64,000 nt of DNA from Nocardioides rubriscoriae (lineage in GTDB: Bacteria > Actinomycetota > Actinomycetes > Propionibacteriales > Nocardioidaceae): assembly GCF_008087085.1 (NCBI RefSeq), contig NZ_VIYJ01000002.1, positions 558,001 to 622,000 of the forward strand. The letters are read 5' to 3'. Below are positions 20,231-29,205 of the stretch, one piece after another. Made by a program: the position numbers and the translations under genes. The notes below the pieces were generated by a model, which was given only the letters and a program-made list of their open reading frames with translations, was not told the origin of the DNA and did no database searches. Numbering within the stretch: the first letter of the stretch is position 1; each line of letters starts with the position of its first letter.

Positions 20231-21067
20231 ATGTCGATCGTCGGCGTCGCGAAGCTCTTCGTCGGCAAGCCCGTCCACCCCGTCGGCGACGACGGTCGGA
20301 TGGCCCTGTCCGACCACCTGCGGGAGCTGCGCGCCCGCCTGCTGAAGTCGGTCCTGGCCGTCATCATCGTGGGGGCGTTGTCGCTGGTCTTCTTCGACCA
20401 GATCTACGCCTTCGTCTTCAACCCCTACGAAGAGGCCGCCAGCAAGCTGCCCGACGGCAGCACCTTCGCCACGACCAACGGCCCCGGCGCGGGTCTGCTG
20501 CTCTACTTCAAGCTGTGCGGACTGGCCGCGATCGTGCTGACCAGCCCCTACTGGCTCTACCAGATCTGGGCCTTCATCCTGCCGGGCCTGCACGCGCGTG
20601 AGCGCAAGTGGACGCGCATCTTCGCCGCCATCGCCGGCCCGCTGTTCTTCGTCGGGATCGCCCTGGGCTACGTCACGCTGCCCAAGGGACTGGAGATCCT
20701 GATCGGGTTCAACCCCGACGGGCTGACCAACCTGGTCGAGTTCGACGGCTACCTGTCGTTCTTCAGCCGCACGCTGCTGGTCTTCGGCATCGCCTTCGAG
20801 ATCCCGCTGTTCGTGGTGCTGCTCAACCTGGCCGGCATCGTCAAGGGCAAGACCCTCGGCGCCTACCGGCCGTGGATCATCGTCGGCGTCTTCATCTTCG
20901 CCGCCATCGCGACGCCCTCGGCCGACCCCTTCACCATGACCCTCATGGCCGTGCCGATGGTGCTGCTGTTCTTCTTGTCCGAGGTCATCGCCCGCTACAA
21001 CGACCGGCGCCGGGCCCGCAAGAACCCCTTCGCCGGTCTCGACCCCGACGAGGTCTCCGTCCTCTGA
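20231..21067 (+). CDS. tatC: Sec-independent protein translocase TatC
   Basis: The multi-spanning receptor of twin-arginine signal peptides, 278 residues. After an N-terminal cytosolic stretch with MALSDHLRELRARLLKS, six hydrophobic helices follow at about 40-60, 95-120, 135-160, 180-205, 220-235 and 240-260. The conserved FHPY-like region is FNPYEEA, and SPYWLYQIWAFILPGL is the family block. The C-terminal tail RYNDRRRARKNP is basic and cytosolic. It directly follows tatA. Confidence 0.95.
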   Translation: MSIVGVAKLFVGKPVHPVGDDGRMALSDHLRELRARLLKSVLAVIIVGALSLVFFDQIYAFVFNPYEEAASKLPDGSTFATTNGPGAGLLLYFKLCGLAAIVLTSPYWLYQIWAFILPGLHARERKWTRIFAAIAGPLFFVGIALGYVTLPKGLEILIGFNPDGLTNLVEFDGYLSFFSRTLLVFGIAFEIPLFVVLLNLAGIVKGKTLGAYRPWIIVGVFIFAAIATPSADPFTMTLMAVPMVLLFFLSEVIARYNDRRRARKNPFAGLDPDEVSVL

Positions 21068-21076
21068 TGCGGCCCG

Positions 21077-21469
21077 GTGCCCATGCCTGACCCGAGCGCG
21101 GTCGACCCCTTCGACCTGCCCGAGGTGCTGGGCACCAGCGACGTCGTGTGGCGTGCCGACGACGGGCTCGCCGGCCACCGCGTCCGTGGCCGGCTCGAGC
21201 CCGTCGGCGGCGAGGCGCTGACGTGCGACCTGCTCGCCGTCGACGACGCCTTCCCCGCACCCGTCGCCGACGAGGCCACCCGCCTGCTGGTGCACCAGGC
21301 CTGGCGCCACGGCCAGGTCCACCTGGCGTCGTACGACGGGCGCCTGACCGTCCTGGTGCCCGGTACGTCGTTCACGGCCGCCCTGGTCCTCGACTCGGTC
21401 GGCCGCCTCGCCAAGGCCCTCGGCGCCCGACCCTCCTCCTACGCCGTCCTCCTCCGCCTCGGCGACTGA
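21077..21469 (+). CDS. Conserved hypothetical protein between tatC and the lipid kinase
   Basis: A 130-residue soluble, mildly acidic protein with no signal peptide, no transmembrane segment and no motif I recognise. The sequence alternates predicted strands and helices (LTVLVPGTSFTAALVLDSVG reads like a strand-turn-helix). The start is either the GTG at 21077 or the ATG at 21083. It follows tatC by 9 bp and is likely co-transcribed with it; a triple hairpin follows its stop codon. Function unknown. Confidence 0.6.
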   Translation: MPMPDPSAVDPFDLPEVLGTSDVVWRADDGLAGHRVRGRLEPVGGEALTCDLLAVDDAFPAPVADEATRLLVHQAWRHGQVHLASYDGRLTVLVPGTSFTAALVLDSVGRLAKALGARPSSYAVLLRLGD

Positions 21470-21477
21470 CCCACGCC

Positions 21478-21586
21478 GACCCGTCGCGTAGACGCGACGG
21501 GTCGATCAGAATTCGCGTCGACCCGTCGCGTAGACGCGACGGGTCGACCGAAGATCTCGGTGACCCGTCGCGTAGACGCGACGGGT
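21478..21586. terminator. Three tandem hairpins with exact 42-bp period
   Basis: The palindrome ACCCGTCGCG/TAGA/CGCGACGGGT occurs three times, beginning at 21479, 21521 and 21563. The repeats are identical but the two 16-bp spacers differ. The array fills the space between the hypothetical gene and the lipid kinase promoter. No U-run is present. Confidence 0.7.
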
Positions 21587-21606
21587 GGGCGTGGGGGGAG
21601 CCGGAC

Positions 21607-21612
21607 TAGGCT
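21607..21612 (+). promoter_or_regulatory. -10 element, leaderless promoter of the lipid kinase
   Basis: TAGGCT. The gap to the GTG at 21619 is 6 nt, so that codon rather than the GTG at 21616 is the likely start. Confidence 0.55.
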
Positions 21613-21618
21613 CGGGTG

Positions 21619-22512
21619 GTGTCGTCGTCCCGTCGTGAGATCGCGTGGCTCGTGAACCCGACGGCCGGCAAGGGCCGGGCGGGCCGCGGCGTCGCCGTGG
21701 CGCTGTCGCGGCTGCGTGCCGCAGGACTGACCGTCCGCGAGCTGGCCGGCCGCGACGCCGACGAGTCGCTCGACCTGGCCCGTGCGGCCGTCGCCGACGG
21801 CACCGACGGCCTCGTGGTCGTCGGTGGCGACGGGATGGTCAACATCGGCCTGCAGGCCACCGCGACGACGTCCACCCCGCTGGGGCTCGTGCCGGCCGGC
21901 ACCGGCAACGACGTCGCGCGCTACGTCGGGCTACACGGCCTGGGCCCGCTCGCCGCGGCCGACCGCATCGTGCGCACGCTCACGACGGGGGAGCGACGCA
22001 CCCTCGACCTGGCCCGCACCGGCGGCCGCTACTACGCCACGGTGCTCGCGGCCGGCTTCGACGCCGTCGTCAACGAGCGGGCCAACGCGATGGCCTGGCC
22101 CAAGGGCCAGATGCGCTACAACCTCGCCACCCTGCTCGAGCTGCGCACCTTCACCCCGCTGTCGTACGTGCTCGACCTCGACGGCCGCGAGCTCACCACC
22201 CGGGCGATGCTGGTCGCGGTCGGCAACGGCCCGTCGTTCGGCGGCGGGCTGCGCATCACCGAGGGCGCCCTGCTCGACGACGGGCTGCTCGACGTCGTGA
22301 TCATCAAGCCCATGTCGAAGCCCGACCTGGTGCGCACCTACCCGCGGCTGTTCCGGGGCACCCACACCACCCACCCGCAGTACGAGCACCACCGCGTGCG
22401 CCGGGTGACGGTCGCGGCCCCCGGCATCGTGGCCTACGCCGACGGCGAGCGGTTCGGACCGCTGCCACTCACCATCGAGGCGGTCCCTGCCGCCGTGGAG
22501 GTTCTCGCATGA
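21619..22512 (+). CDS. Diacylglycerol/lipid kinase family protein
   Basis: A 297-residue DagK_cat-type kinase that phosphorylates diacylglycerol or a related lipid at the inner membrane face. The nucleotide-binding signatures are NPTAGKGRAGRG at the N-terminus, VVGGDGMVN (GGDG loop) near residue 73, and PAGTGNDVAR near 95. The C-terminal domain has the usual second-lobe blocks FDAVVNERAN and GNGPSFGGGLRI. The stop overlaps the helicase start (ATGA), so the two are coupled, an arrangement seen in other actinobacteria. Confidence 0.92.
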   Translation: MSSSRREIAWLVNPTAGKGRAGRGVAVALSRLRAAGLTVRELAGRDADESLDLARAAVADGTDGLVVVGGDGMVNIGLQATATTSTPLGLVPAGTGNDVARYVGLHGLGPLAAADRIVRTLTTGERRTLDLARTGGRYYATVLAAGFDAVVNERANAMAWPKGQMRYNLATLLELRTFTPLSYVLDLDGRELTTRAMLVAVGNGPSFGGGLRITEGALLDDGLLDVVIIKPMSKPDLVRTYPRLFRGTHTTHPQYEHHRVRRVTVAAPGIVAYADGERFGPLPLTIEAVPAAVEVLA

Positions 22513-25307
22513 GTCACGCGTCCGACGACGAGCTGACCGCCGCCGAGCGCTACGCCGCCTCCCGGCGTACGGCCAAGCACCCGGTGCTCAAGGACTTCGC
22601 GGCGCACTACGCGTTCCCGCTCGACGACTTCCAGCAGCACGCGTGCCGCGAGATCGAGGAGGGCCGCGGCGTGCTCGTCGCGGCGCCGACCGGCTCGGGC
22701 AAGACCGTCGTGGGCGAGTTCGCCATCCACCTCGCGCTCAGCACCGGGCGCAAGGCGTTCTACACGACGCCGATCAAGGCGCTGAGCAACCAGAAGTACC
22801 ACGACCTCGTCACCCGCTACGGCCCCGAGAACGTCGGCCTGCTCACCGGTGACAACGTCGTCAACGGCGAGGCACCGATCGTCGTGATGACGACCGAGGT
22901 GCTGCGCAACATGCTGTACGCCGGCTCGCGGACCCTCATCGGCCTCGGGTTCGTGGTGATGGACGAGGTGCACTACCTCGCCGACCGCGCCCGCGGCGCG
23001 GTGTGGGAGGAGGTGATCATCCACCTGCCCGAGTCGGTGACGCTGGTGTCGCTGTCGGCGACGGTCTCCAACGCCGAGGAGTTCGGCGAGTGGCTGGCCA
23101 CCGTGCGGGGCGAGACGACCACGATCGTCGAGGAGCGCCGCCCCGTGCCGCTCTACCAGCACGTGATGGTCGGACGCCGGCTGCTCGACCTGTTCGCCTC
23201 CTCCGACGTCGACGCCGCCGCCGGCTTCGTCAAGGAGGGCGCCCCGGTCAACGACGAGCTGCTCAAGGTCGCGCGCGACGACTGGGCCGCCTCGCGGATC
23301 AAGGACCGGCGCACCCCCAAGGGACGCCAGGGCGGGCCCCGGCAGCCGGCCAACAACCGGAGGATCTGGATCCCGAGCCGCCCCGACGTCATCGACCGGC
23401 TCAAGCGCGAGCGACTGCTGCCGGCGATCGTCTTCGTCTTCAGCCGCGTCGGCTGCGACGCCGCCGTCCAGCAGTGCCTGGCTGCGGGCGTGCACCTGAC
23501 CACCCCGGCCGAGCGCGACGAGGTCATCACCTACGTCGAGGGCGCCTGTCGGCACCTGCCGCCCGACGACCTGCACGTGCTGGGCTACCACGACTTCCTC
23601 GAGGGCCTGTCGCGCGGCGTCGCGGCCCACCACGCCGGCATGCTGCCGGCCTTCAAGTCGGTGGTCGAGGAGCTCTACCTGCGTGGGCTCTGCAAGGTCG
23701 TGTTCGCCACCGAGACCCTCGCGCTCGGCATCAACATGCCCGCACGCACCGTGGTCATCGAGAAGCTCTCGAAGTGGAACGGCGAGACGCACGCCGACAT
23801 CACGCCGGGGGAGTACACCCAGCTCACCGGACGCGCCGGACGGCGCGGGCTCGACGTCGAGGGCCACGGCGTCGTGCTGTGGCAGCCGGGCACCAACCCG
23901 CGCGAGCTGGCGGGCCTGGCCTCCACGCGGACCTACCCGCTGCGCTCGTCGTTCCGGCCGTCGTACAACATGGCGGTCAACCTGGTCCACCAGTTCGGCC
24001 GCGAGCGCTCGCGCGAGCTGCTGGAGCAGTCGTTCGCCCAGTTCCAGGCCGACAAGGCCGTGGTCGGGCTGGCCCGCCAGCTCGCCAAGAGCGACGACGC
24101 CCTCGCGGGCTACGCCGAGGCCGCCCACTGCCACCTCGGCGACTTCATGGAGTACGCCGGGCTGCGCCAGAGGATCAACGACGTCGAGAAGTCGGCCAGC
24201 CGGTCGCGTCGTACGGACCGGCGCGAGGAGGTCGTCGAGTCGCTGCGCCTGCTCAAGGTCGGCGACGTGATCCAGGTGCCGGTCGGCAAGTTCGCCGGGT
24301 ACGCCGTCGTGGTCGACCCGGGCTGGGTGCCCGACAACCCACGCCCGATGGTGGTCACCGCCGACCGCCAGGCGCGGCGGCTGGCGATGATCGACTTCCC
24401 CACCCCGGTGGCGGCGCTGGCGAGGCTCAAGGTGCCCAAGAGCTTCAACGGCCGCAACCCGCAGATGCGCCGCGACCTGGCCAGCGCGCTGCGCGACAAG
24501 ACCCACGGGCTGGTGCCACCGCCGCCCGGGGCCGCCCGCGCCGGCGGCACCCGCCCGGCCGGCGAGGGCGCCTCCGACGAGGTGGAGGCGCTGCGCGAGC
24601 AGCTACGGGCCCACCCGTGCCACCGCTGTCCCGAGCGCGAGGACCACGCCCGTTGGGCCGAGCGCTACTACAAGCTCGACCGCGACGCGGCCACGCTGCG
24701 CCGGCGCATCGAGCAGCGCACCAACACCGTGGCCCGCCAGTTCGACCGGGTCTGCGAGGTGCTGACCACCCTGGGCTACCTCGACGCTGACGAGGTCACC
24801 GACCGCGGCGGACACCTCAAGCGGCTCTACGGCGAGACCGACCTGCTCGCTGCCGAGGCCCTGCGGCTCGGCGTCTGGGACGGCCTCTCGCCGTCGGGGC
24901 TCGCCGCGGCGCTGTCGACGCTGGTCTTCGAGACGCGCCGCGCCGACGACGGACGGGTGCCCCGCATCCCGGGCGGGGAGATCGGCGACGCCATCGAGGC
25001 GACCCGGCGGCTGTGGGTCGACCTCGACGGCCTCGAGCGCGAGCACAAGCTCGACTTCCTGCGACCGCCCGACCCGGGCTTCGCCTGGCTGGCCTACCGG
25101 TGGGCCGAGGGCGACGACCTCGACGACCTGCTCGGCCCCAGCGACCTCTCGGCGGGTGACTTCGTGCGCTGGACCAAGCAGCTGCTCGACCTCGCGGGTC
25201 AGGTCGCCGACGCGGCGGGCGACACCCCGCTGCGTCGTACGGCGCGCGAGGTGACGGGCCTGGTCAAGCGCGGTGTCGTCGCCTACTCCGGCCTCGCCGA
25301 GGACTGA
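22509..25307 (+). CDS. helY: Ski2-family DEAD/DEAH RNA helicase (HelY type)
   Basis: A 932-residue superfamily 2 helicase. Motif I is AAPTGSGKT (about residue 59), motif II VMDEVHYLAD, motif III SLSATVSN, and motif VI TGRAGRRGLD. A DSHCT-type helical C-terminal domain follows, and a Cys pair HPCHRCPERE near 700 may bind metal. Related proteins (mycobacterial HelY, Ski2/Mtr4) unwind RNA for processing or decay. The start ATG overlaps the lipid kinase stop by 4 bp. It converges with the next gene across only 7 bp. Confidence 0.93.
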   Translation: MSHASDDELTAAERYAASRRTAKHPVLKDFAAHYAFPLDDFQQHACREIEEGRGVLVAAPTGSGKTVVGEFAIHLALSTGRKAFYTTPIKALSNQKYHDLVTRYGPENVGLLTGDNVVNGEAPIVVMTTEVLRNMLYAGSRTLIGLGFVVMDEVHYLADRARGAVWEEVIIHLPESVTLVSLSATVSNAEEFGEWLATVRGETTTIVEERRPVPLYQHVMVGRRLLDLFASSDVDAAAGFVKEGAPVNDELLKVARDDWAASRIKDRRTPKGRQGGPRQPANNRRIWIPSRPDVIDRLKRERLLPAIVFVFSRVGCDAAVQQCLAAGVHLTTPAERDEVITYVEGACRHLPPDDLHVLGYHDFLEGLSRGVAAHHAGMLPAFKSVVEELYLRGLCKVVFATETLALGINMPARTVVIEKLSKWNGETHADITPGEYTQLTGRAGRRGLDVEGHGVVLWQPGTNPRELAGLASTRTYPLRSSFRPSYNMAVNLVHQFGRERSRELLEQSFAQFQADKAVVGLARQLAKSDDALAGYAEAAHCHLGDFMEYAGLRQRINDVEKSASRSRRTDRREEVVESLRLLKVGDVIQVPVGKFAGYAVVVDPGWVPDNPRPMVVTADRQARRLAMIDFPTPVAALARLKVPKSFNGRNPQMRRDLASALRDKTHGLVPPPPGAARAGGTRPAGEGASDEVEALREQLRAHPCHRCPEREDHARWAERYYKLDRDAATLRRRIEQRTNTVARQFDRVCEVLTTLGYLDADEVTDRGGHLKRLYGETDLLAAEALRLGVWDGLSPSGLAAALSTLVFETRRADDGRVPRIPGGEIGDAIEATRRLWVDLDGLEREHKLDFLRPPDPGFAWLAYRWAEGDDLDDLLGPSDLSAGDFVRWTKQLLDLAGQVADAAGDTPLRRTAREVTGLVKRGVVAYSGLAED

Positions 25308-25314
25308 GCCCTCG

Positions 25315-26523
25315 CTATCCGGGGCTGGGGGCTCCGGCGATCTGCCAGGCCGCGCCCACCGAGTCCTCGTCACGGATCGCGGCGACCAGCACCTCGGCGA
25401 GGTCGGCTCGCGGAACCGCGCCGGGCTCGACGTCGAGGCCGAGGGCGACCTCGCCGGTGGGCGGGTCGTCGGTGAGCAGGGTCGGGCGGAACGCCGTCCA
25501 GGACAGCCCGCTCGAGGCGGCCAGGGCGACCTGCTCGTCGCCGTTCCACACCCCGGGCACCAGCAGGAACCGCTCGACCCCCGCGTGGCGGGCGGCCTCG
25601 ACGACGACGGCCGGTGACGTCGGGGCCAGGTGGACGACGGCCGCACACCCGCGCAGTGCGGTGGCGAGCACCCGGGCGCCCTGGTCGAGGTCGACCATGC
25701 GCACCTCGGCGCCGAGGCGCTCGAGGTCGGCGCGGTGCGCCTCGTTGCGCACGAGCGCCACCGGTGGGGTCTTGTCGCGCCGTGCCAGCACCTCCACGAC
25801 CAGCCGGCCGAGCCGGCCGTGGGCCCCGACCACCGCGACCCGGGCGCTGTCGGGCCACGCGTCCGGCACGGCCGGGTTGGACCACGGCAGCGACGTACCG
25901 CTCAGCACCGGCACCTGCGGTTGCCGGACCCGCAGCCACTCGACGGCGCCCGGGAAGTCGGTCGCCCCGACCTCGCCCACCAGCACGGTGCGGGCTTGCG
26001 CCGGGGTGAGGGCGAGGATCCGCGCGGCCTGGGTGAGGTGCGGGCCGTCAAACGGGGTGGCGTCGAGGAGCCGGTCGTCGGCGAGGCTGAACCGCAGCAC
26101 CTCCAGCGGTACGTCGTTGCCCAGCGTCTTGGTCGACCTCAGGTCGAGCGTCGTGTGGGTCACCGCGCTCACCCAGCCCCAGGGCACCGTCGTCCAGCCC
26201 AGGTGATCGGGCAGGTCGGCCACGCCCAGGCCCTCGTGGAGGTGGACCCCGTCGGCGTCCAGGCGGGCGACCACCTCGGGCTCCGCCGCCTCGCGCAGGC
26301 CGCGCGTGGTGCGCGCGCCGACCACGGCGCCGTAGGCACCCACGGCCCCGACCACGGTCGCGGCGAAGGCGTCGATGCCGGGGACGTCCTGGGTGAGCAG
26401 CCCGAGCACGCAGCCCACGGCGATCAAGGTCATGAACGCCGTGAAGGCGACGGCCAGCCCGGTCAGCCAGCGCAGACCGCTGCTGGGGTGGGTCCTCAGC
26501 TCGAGGACGGCGTGGTCGCTCAC
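25315..26523 (-). CDS. Two-TM membrane domain fused to NmrA/NAD(P)-binding domain
   Basis: A 402-residue protein with two parts. Residues about 15-75 form two transmembrane helices (LRWLTGLAVAFTAFMTLIAV and the stretch FAATVVGAVGAYGAVVGA), followed by a soluble region with WTTVPWGWVSAVTHT that looks like a PH-like membrane-anchored domain. Residues about 220-402 are an atypical SDR/NmrA-like Rossmann domain with VAVVGAHGRLGRLVVEVLAR, VVHLAPTSP and WTAFRPTLL. The GTG start overlaps the exonuclease stop (GTGA). I do not know a characterised protein of this layout. Confidence 0.75.
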   Translation of the reverse strand: MSDHAVLELRTHPSSGLRWLTGLAVAFTAFMTLIAVGCVLGLLTQDVPGIDAFAATVVGAVGAYGAVVGARTTRGLREAAEPEVVARLDADGVHLHEGLGVADLPDHLGWTTVPWGWVSAVTHTTLDLRSTKTLGNDVPLEVLRFSLADDRLLDATPFDGPHLTQAARILALTPAQARTVLVGEVGATDFPGAVEWLRVRQPQVPVLSGTSLPWSNPAVPDAWPDSARVAVVGAHGRLGRLVVEVLARRDKTPPVALVRNEAHRADLERLGAEVRMVDLDQGARVLATALRGCAAVVHLAPTSPAVVVEAARHAGVERFLLVPGVWNGDEQVALAASSGLSWTAFRPTLLTDDPPTGEVALGLDVEPGAVPRADLAEVLVAAIRDEDSVGAAWQIAGAPSPG

Positions 26524-27470
26524 CCGGCGAGCACGCCCAGCAGGCGTCGGGTGGGGGTGTCGAGACCCCACTGCTCGACCAGCTCGACGAGGCGCTCGGG
26601 CTGCGCCGGGACGGTCGGCAGCGCGGTGCCGGTGCGGTCGAGGTCGAGGTCACGGGCCACGGCCACGACGGCGGGTGCGACGGCGAGGTAGTCGAGGGCC
26701 GCGTTGATCTTGGCCCGCGGGCCGGCGGCCATCCCCGAGCGCGGGTCCTGCGCCGCGGCAATGATGCCGTCGAGGTCGCCGAAGGTCTGCAGCAGGGTGG
26801 CCGCGGTCTTCTCACCGACCCCGGCGACCCCGGGTAGGCCGTCGGAGGCGTCGCCGCGCATGGTGGCGAAGTCGGCGTACTGGCGCGCCTCGATGGCGTA
26901 CTTGTCGCGCACCCACTGCTCGGTGACCTGCTCGTGGCGGCCGACGCCCTTGCCGATGTAGAGCACCCGGACCGGGCCGCCGGCCGCGCCGTCGTCGACG
27001 AGCTGGAAGAGGTCGCGGTCACCGGTGACGACGTCGACGGCCTGTCCGGCGCCGGTGGCCAGGGTGCCGATCACGTCGTCGGCCTCGTAGCCGGGCGCGC
27101 CGATGACGCTGATCCCGAAGGCCTCCAGCACCTCGCGCAGGATCGGCACCTGCACCTCCAGCGGGTCGGGCACCTCCTCGACGTCGGGCGCGAAGGCGAC
27201 CTCCTCGACGACCCGGTGGGCCTTGTACGACGGGATCAGGTCCACGCGCCACTGCGGACGCCAGTCGTCGTCCCAGCAGCACACCAGGTCGGTGGGGCGG
27301 TACTGCTCGACCAGCCGGCTCACGTAGTCGAGCATCCCGCGCACGGCGTTGACGTTGGTGCCGTCGGGGGCGGCGTACTCGGGCATGCCGAAGAAGGCCC
27401 GGAAGTACATGGAGGCGGAGTCGAGCAGGAGCAGGCGCCCCGCGGGGTCGGTGCCGGTCACCCGGCGCAT
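26520..27470 (-). CDS. 5'-3' exonuclease (FEN/DNA polymerase I N-domain family)
   Basis: A 316-residue stand-alone relative of the polymerase I 5'-nuclease domain (ExoIX/FEN type) that cuts 5' flaps or duplex ends. The PIN-like part has LLLLDSASMYFRAFFGMP at the N-terminus, APGYEADDVIGTLA and VVTGDRDLFQLV, which supply metal-binding acids, and the helix-hairpin-helix GLPGVAGVGEKTAATLLQTF binds DNA. The start is uncertain: ATG at 27470 is chosen over 27488 and GTG 27461 because of a GGTGGCAGG stretch upstream. It is divergent from the Lrp gene. Confidence 0.9.
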   Translation of the reverse strand: MRRVTGTDPAGRLLLLDSASMYFRAFFGMPEYAAPDGTNVNAVRGMLDYVSRLVEQYRPTDLVCCWDDDWRPQWRVDLIPSYKAHRVVEEVAFAPDVEEVPDPLEVQVPILREVLEAFGISVIGAPGYEADDVIGTLATGAGQAVDVVTGDRDLFQLVDDGAAGGPVRVLYIGKGVGRHEQVTEQWVRDKYAIEARQYADFATMRGDASDGLPGVAGVGEKTAATLLQTFGDLDGIIAAAQDPRSGMAAGPRAKINAALDYLAVAPAVVAVARDLDLDRTGTALPTVPAQPERLVELVEQWGLDTPTRRLLGVLAG

Positions 27471-27527
27471 CCTGCCACCCCGCGGCACACGTCTCGATCA
27501 GCGCGCCCCACCGCGGCGCGGTGCCAC

Positions 27528-27533
27528 TACTGT
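27528..27533 (+). promoter_or_regulatory. -10 element, leaderless promoter of the Lrp-type gene
   Basis: TACTGT followed by 7 nt and the GTG at 27541. Confidence 0.55.
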
Positions 27534-27540
27534 GACGCCC

Positions 27541-28002
27541 GTGACGACCGAGCTCGAGGCCACCGACCGCAAGATCCTGGAGCTTCTCGCCGCCGACGGC
27601 CGGATGTCGTTCACCGACCTGGGCAAGGCCACGGGCCTGTCGACCTCGGCGGTCCACCAGCGGGTCAAGCGCCTCGAGCAGCGGCGCCTGATCCTGGGCT
27701 ACGGCGCCACCGTCAACCACGACGAGGTCGGCCTGCCGCTCACGGCGTTCATCTCGATCCGTCCCATCGACCCCTCGCAGCCCGACGACTCGCCCGAGCG
27801 GGTGCGCGGCATCCCCGAGATCGAGTCGTGCTGGTCGGTCGCGGGGGAGGAGTCCTACATCCTCAAGATCCGCGTCGCCACGCCCGGCGACCTCGAGGAC
27901 CTGCTGGCCCGGGTCCGCGCCGCGGCCAACGTGTCGACGCGCACCACGATCGTGCTGTCGACGCCGTACGAGAACCGGTCGGTGCTCGGCGGGGCTGGGT
28001 GA
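27541..28002 (+). CDS. Lrp/AsnC family transcriptional regulator
   Basis: A 153-residue feast/famine regulator. The N-terminal HTH (about 8-55; DRKILELLAADGRMSFTDLG then STSAVHQRVKRLE) is followed by a RAM ligand-binding domain (about 70-145). The signature WSVAGEESYILKIRV is the typical RAM strand pair. Such regulators respond to amino acids. Its closest candidate target is the lysine catabolic cluster 2.8 kb downstream, but this is only a guess. The GTG start is set by the leaderless rule. Confidence 0.9.
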   Translation: MTTELEATDRKILELLAADGRMSFTDLGKATGLSTSAVHQRVKRLEQRRLILGYGATVNHDEVGLPLTAFISIRPIDPSQPDDSPERVRGIPEIESCWSVAGEESYILKIRVATPGDLEDLLARVRAAANVSTRTTIVLSTPYENRSVLGGAG

Positions 28003-28025
28003 CGGTGCGGTCGGACGGGGTGAGA

Positions 28026-28109
28026 TTTCCCCGGCTGACCGGGGAAGTCTGACGTTGATGGGCAATGCATTGCCCGTCAACATCAGGTTTCCCCGGCTGA
28101 CCGGGGAAA
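28026..28109. repeat. 84-bp inverted repeat, left of the AbiEi/DUF559 gene
   Basis: A near-palindrome centred on 28067/28068 with 42-bp arms and a few mismatches. Each end carries its own small palindrome (TTCCCCGG, CTGA, CCGGGGAA). The core is TTGATGGGCAAT facing ATTGCCCGTCAA. A sister element lies at 29206-29284. Confidence 0.8.
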
Positions 28110-28147
28110 CCTGACGGGCTGCCTCAGCGAGGCTGACCGACGCCGGC

Positions 28148-29095
28148 TCAGGCCGCGGCGCTGCGAAACCGCACCCGGATGCGGTCGGCCGTCGCGACGG
28201 GGCGCTCCAGGTCGGCCCAGACGACCCGGACGCAGACCCATCCGGTGAGCCCACAGATCATCTCCTCACGCCGCTGCTCGCGCACGACGGCGTCCTTGAC
28301 CGATTCGCCGTCCTTCAGCAACCGGCCGTACTTCATCATGCCGTCGAACTCGACGAAGACACCCAGCTCGGGCCACGCCAGGTCCACCCGCGCGACGACG
28401 CGACCGCTGGCGTCGCGGATCTCGTAGTTGACCTGGGGCGCCGGCAGCCTCTGCGCCCAGCAGAGGTAGCGCAGCCGCGTCTCGCCTACCGACTCGGCGC
28501 GCCCGTCGACCTGCCGCAGGATCAGGTCGGTGTGCAGGGTCGCGGGCCAGTGGTTCATCAGGGCGTACCGGGTGGCGAGCCGCTCGGGATCGGTGAGACC
28601 GCGGTGCAGGAGGTCGTCGATCACGATCATGGAGTGCTCGATGTCGAGCAGGGTCGTGACCTCGAGGGCGGTGCGCGTCGCGCTCATGACGAACAGCCCG
28701 CCGTGCTCGACCACGTCGCCGTCGACGAGCACGCCCCGGTGCTGCCGGATCCCCGCCTCCTTGCGACCGGCCTTCTCGTCACGGCGGGTGAGGTCGACGA
28801 AGGACAGGTCGACGTCCCAGAGCGGTGCCGCCCATTCGTTGGCCGAGCTGACGTGGCTGAGGACCACCTCGGTGCGGGCTTGACGTACGGCGGCGCGGCA
28901 CAGCAGCGCGTAGCGCTCCGTGTCGCTCAGCTCGGCCCAGGTCGCGCCGTCGCGGTAGGCGCCGTGACGGACGCGGTGCCAGACACCGGTCTTGACCAGC
29001 GAGCTGATGGCGTGGTCGTGGTAGCCGAGGTCCTCCGCCTCGCGGCGAAGGAACACGCCGTAGCGGTCGCAGATCTGGACGAGCGCGGGATCCAT
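28148..29095 (-). CDS. AbiEi-like N-domain plus DUF559/Vsr-like nuclease-fold protein
   Basis: A 315-residue protein of a family common in actinobacteria. The N-terminal about 70 residues (CDRYGVFLRREAEDLGYHDH then GVWHRVRHGAYRD) resemble the AbiEi_4 winged-helix domain. The C-terminal region with RVDLAWPELGVFVEFDGMMK followed by a Lys/Arg-rich stretch and WVCVRVVWADL resembles the DUF559/very-short-patch-repair endonuclease fold, with Asp and Glu in metal-ligand positions. No partner AbiEii toxin gene is present. I do not know its biological role. The gene lies between two matching inverted repeats. Confidence 0.7.
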   Translation of the reverse strand: MDPALVQICDRYGVFLRREAEDLGYHDHAISSLVKTGVWHRVRHGAYRDGATWAELSDTERYALLCRAAVRQARTEVVLSHVSSANEWAAPLWDVDLSFVDLTRRDEKAGRKEAGIRQHRGVLVDGDVVEHGGLFVMSATRTALEVTTLLDIEHSMIVIDDLLHRGLTDPERLATRYALMNHWPATLHTDLILRQVDGRAESVGETRLRYLCWAQRLPAPQVNYEIRDASGRVVARVDLAWPELGVFVEFDGMMKYGRLLKDGESVKDAVVREQRREEMICGLTGWVCVRVVWADLERPVATADRIRVRFRSAAA

Positions 29096-29205
29096 GTCCC
29101 GATCGTGTCCTGCCGACGGCGACCGCGCACTCGCCTGCACGTCGGCCTGTGGACAACCCGGGTGGCAGGCGCCGGGGCGGGCGAGCGGCGGTCGTCCAGA
29201 TCGCG

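Noticed and set aside
21478..21586. CRISPR-like array of three repeats
   Set aside because: The repeats are perfect palindromes, spacers are only 16 bp, and there are no cas genes; a hairpin array fits better.
21645..22508. Extending the helicase gene upstream through the lipid kinase
   Set aside because: The frame is open, but its translation is a shadow; the ATG at 22509 with the ATGA overlap gives the normal helicase N-terminus.
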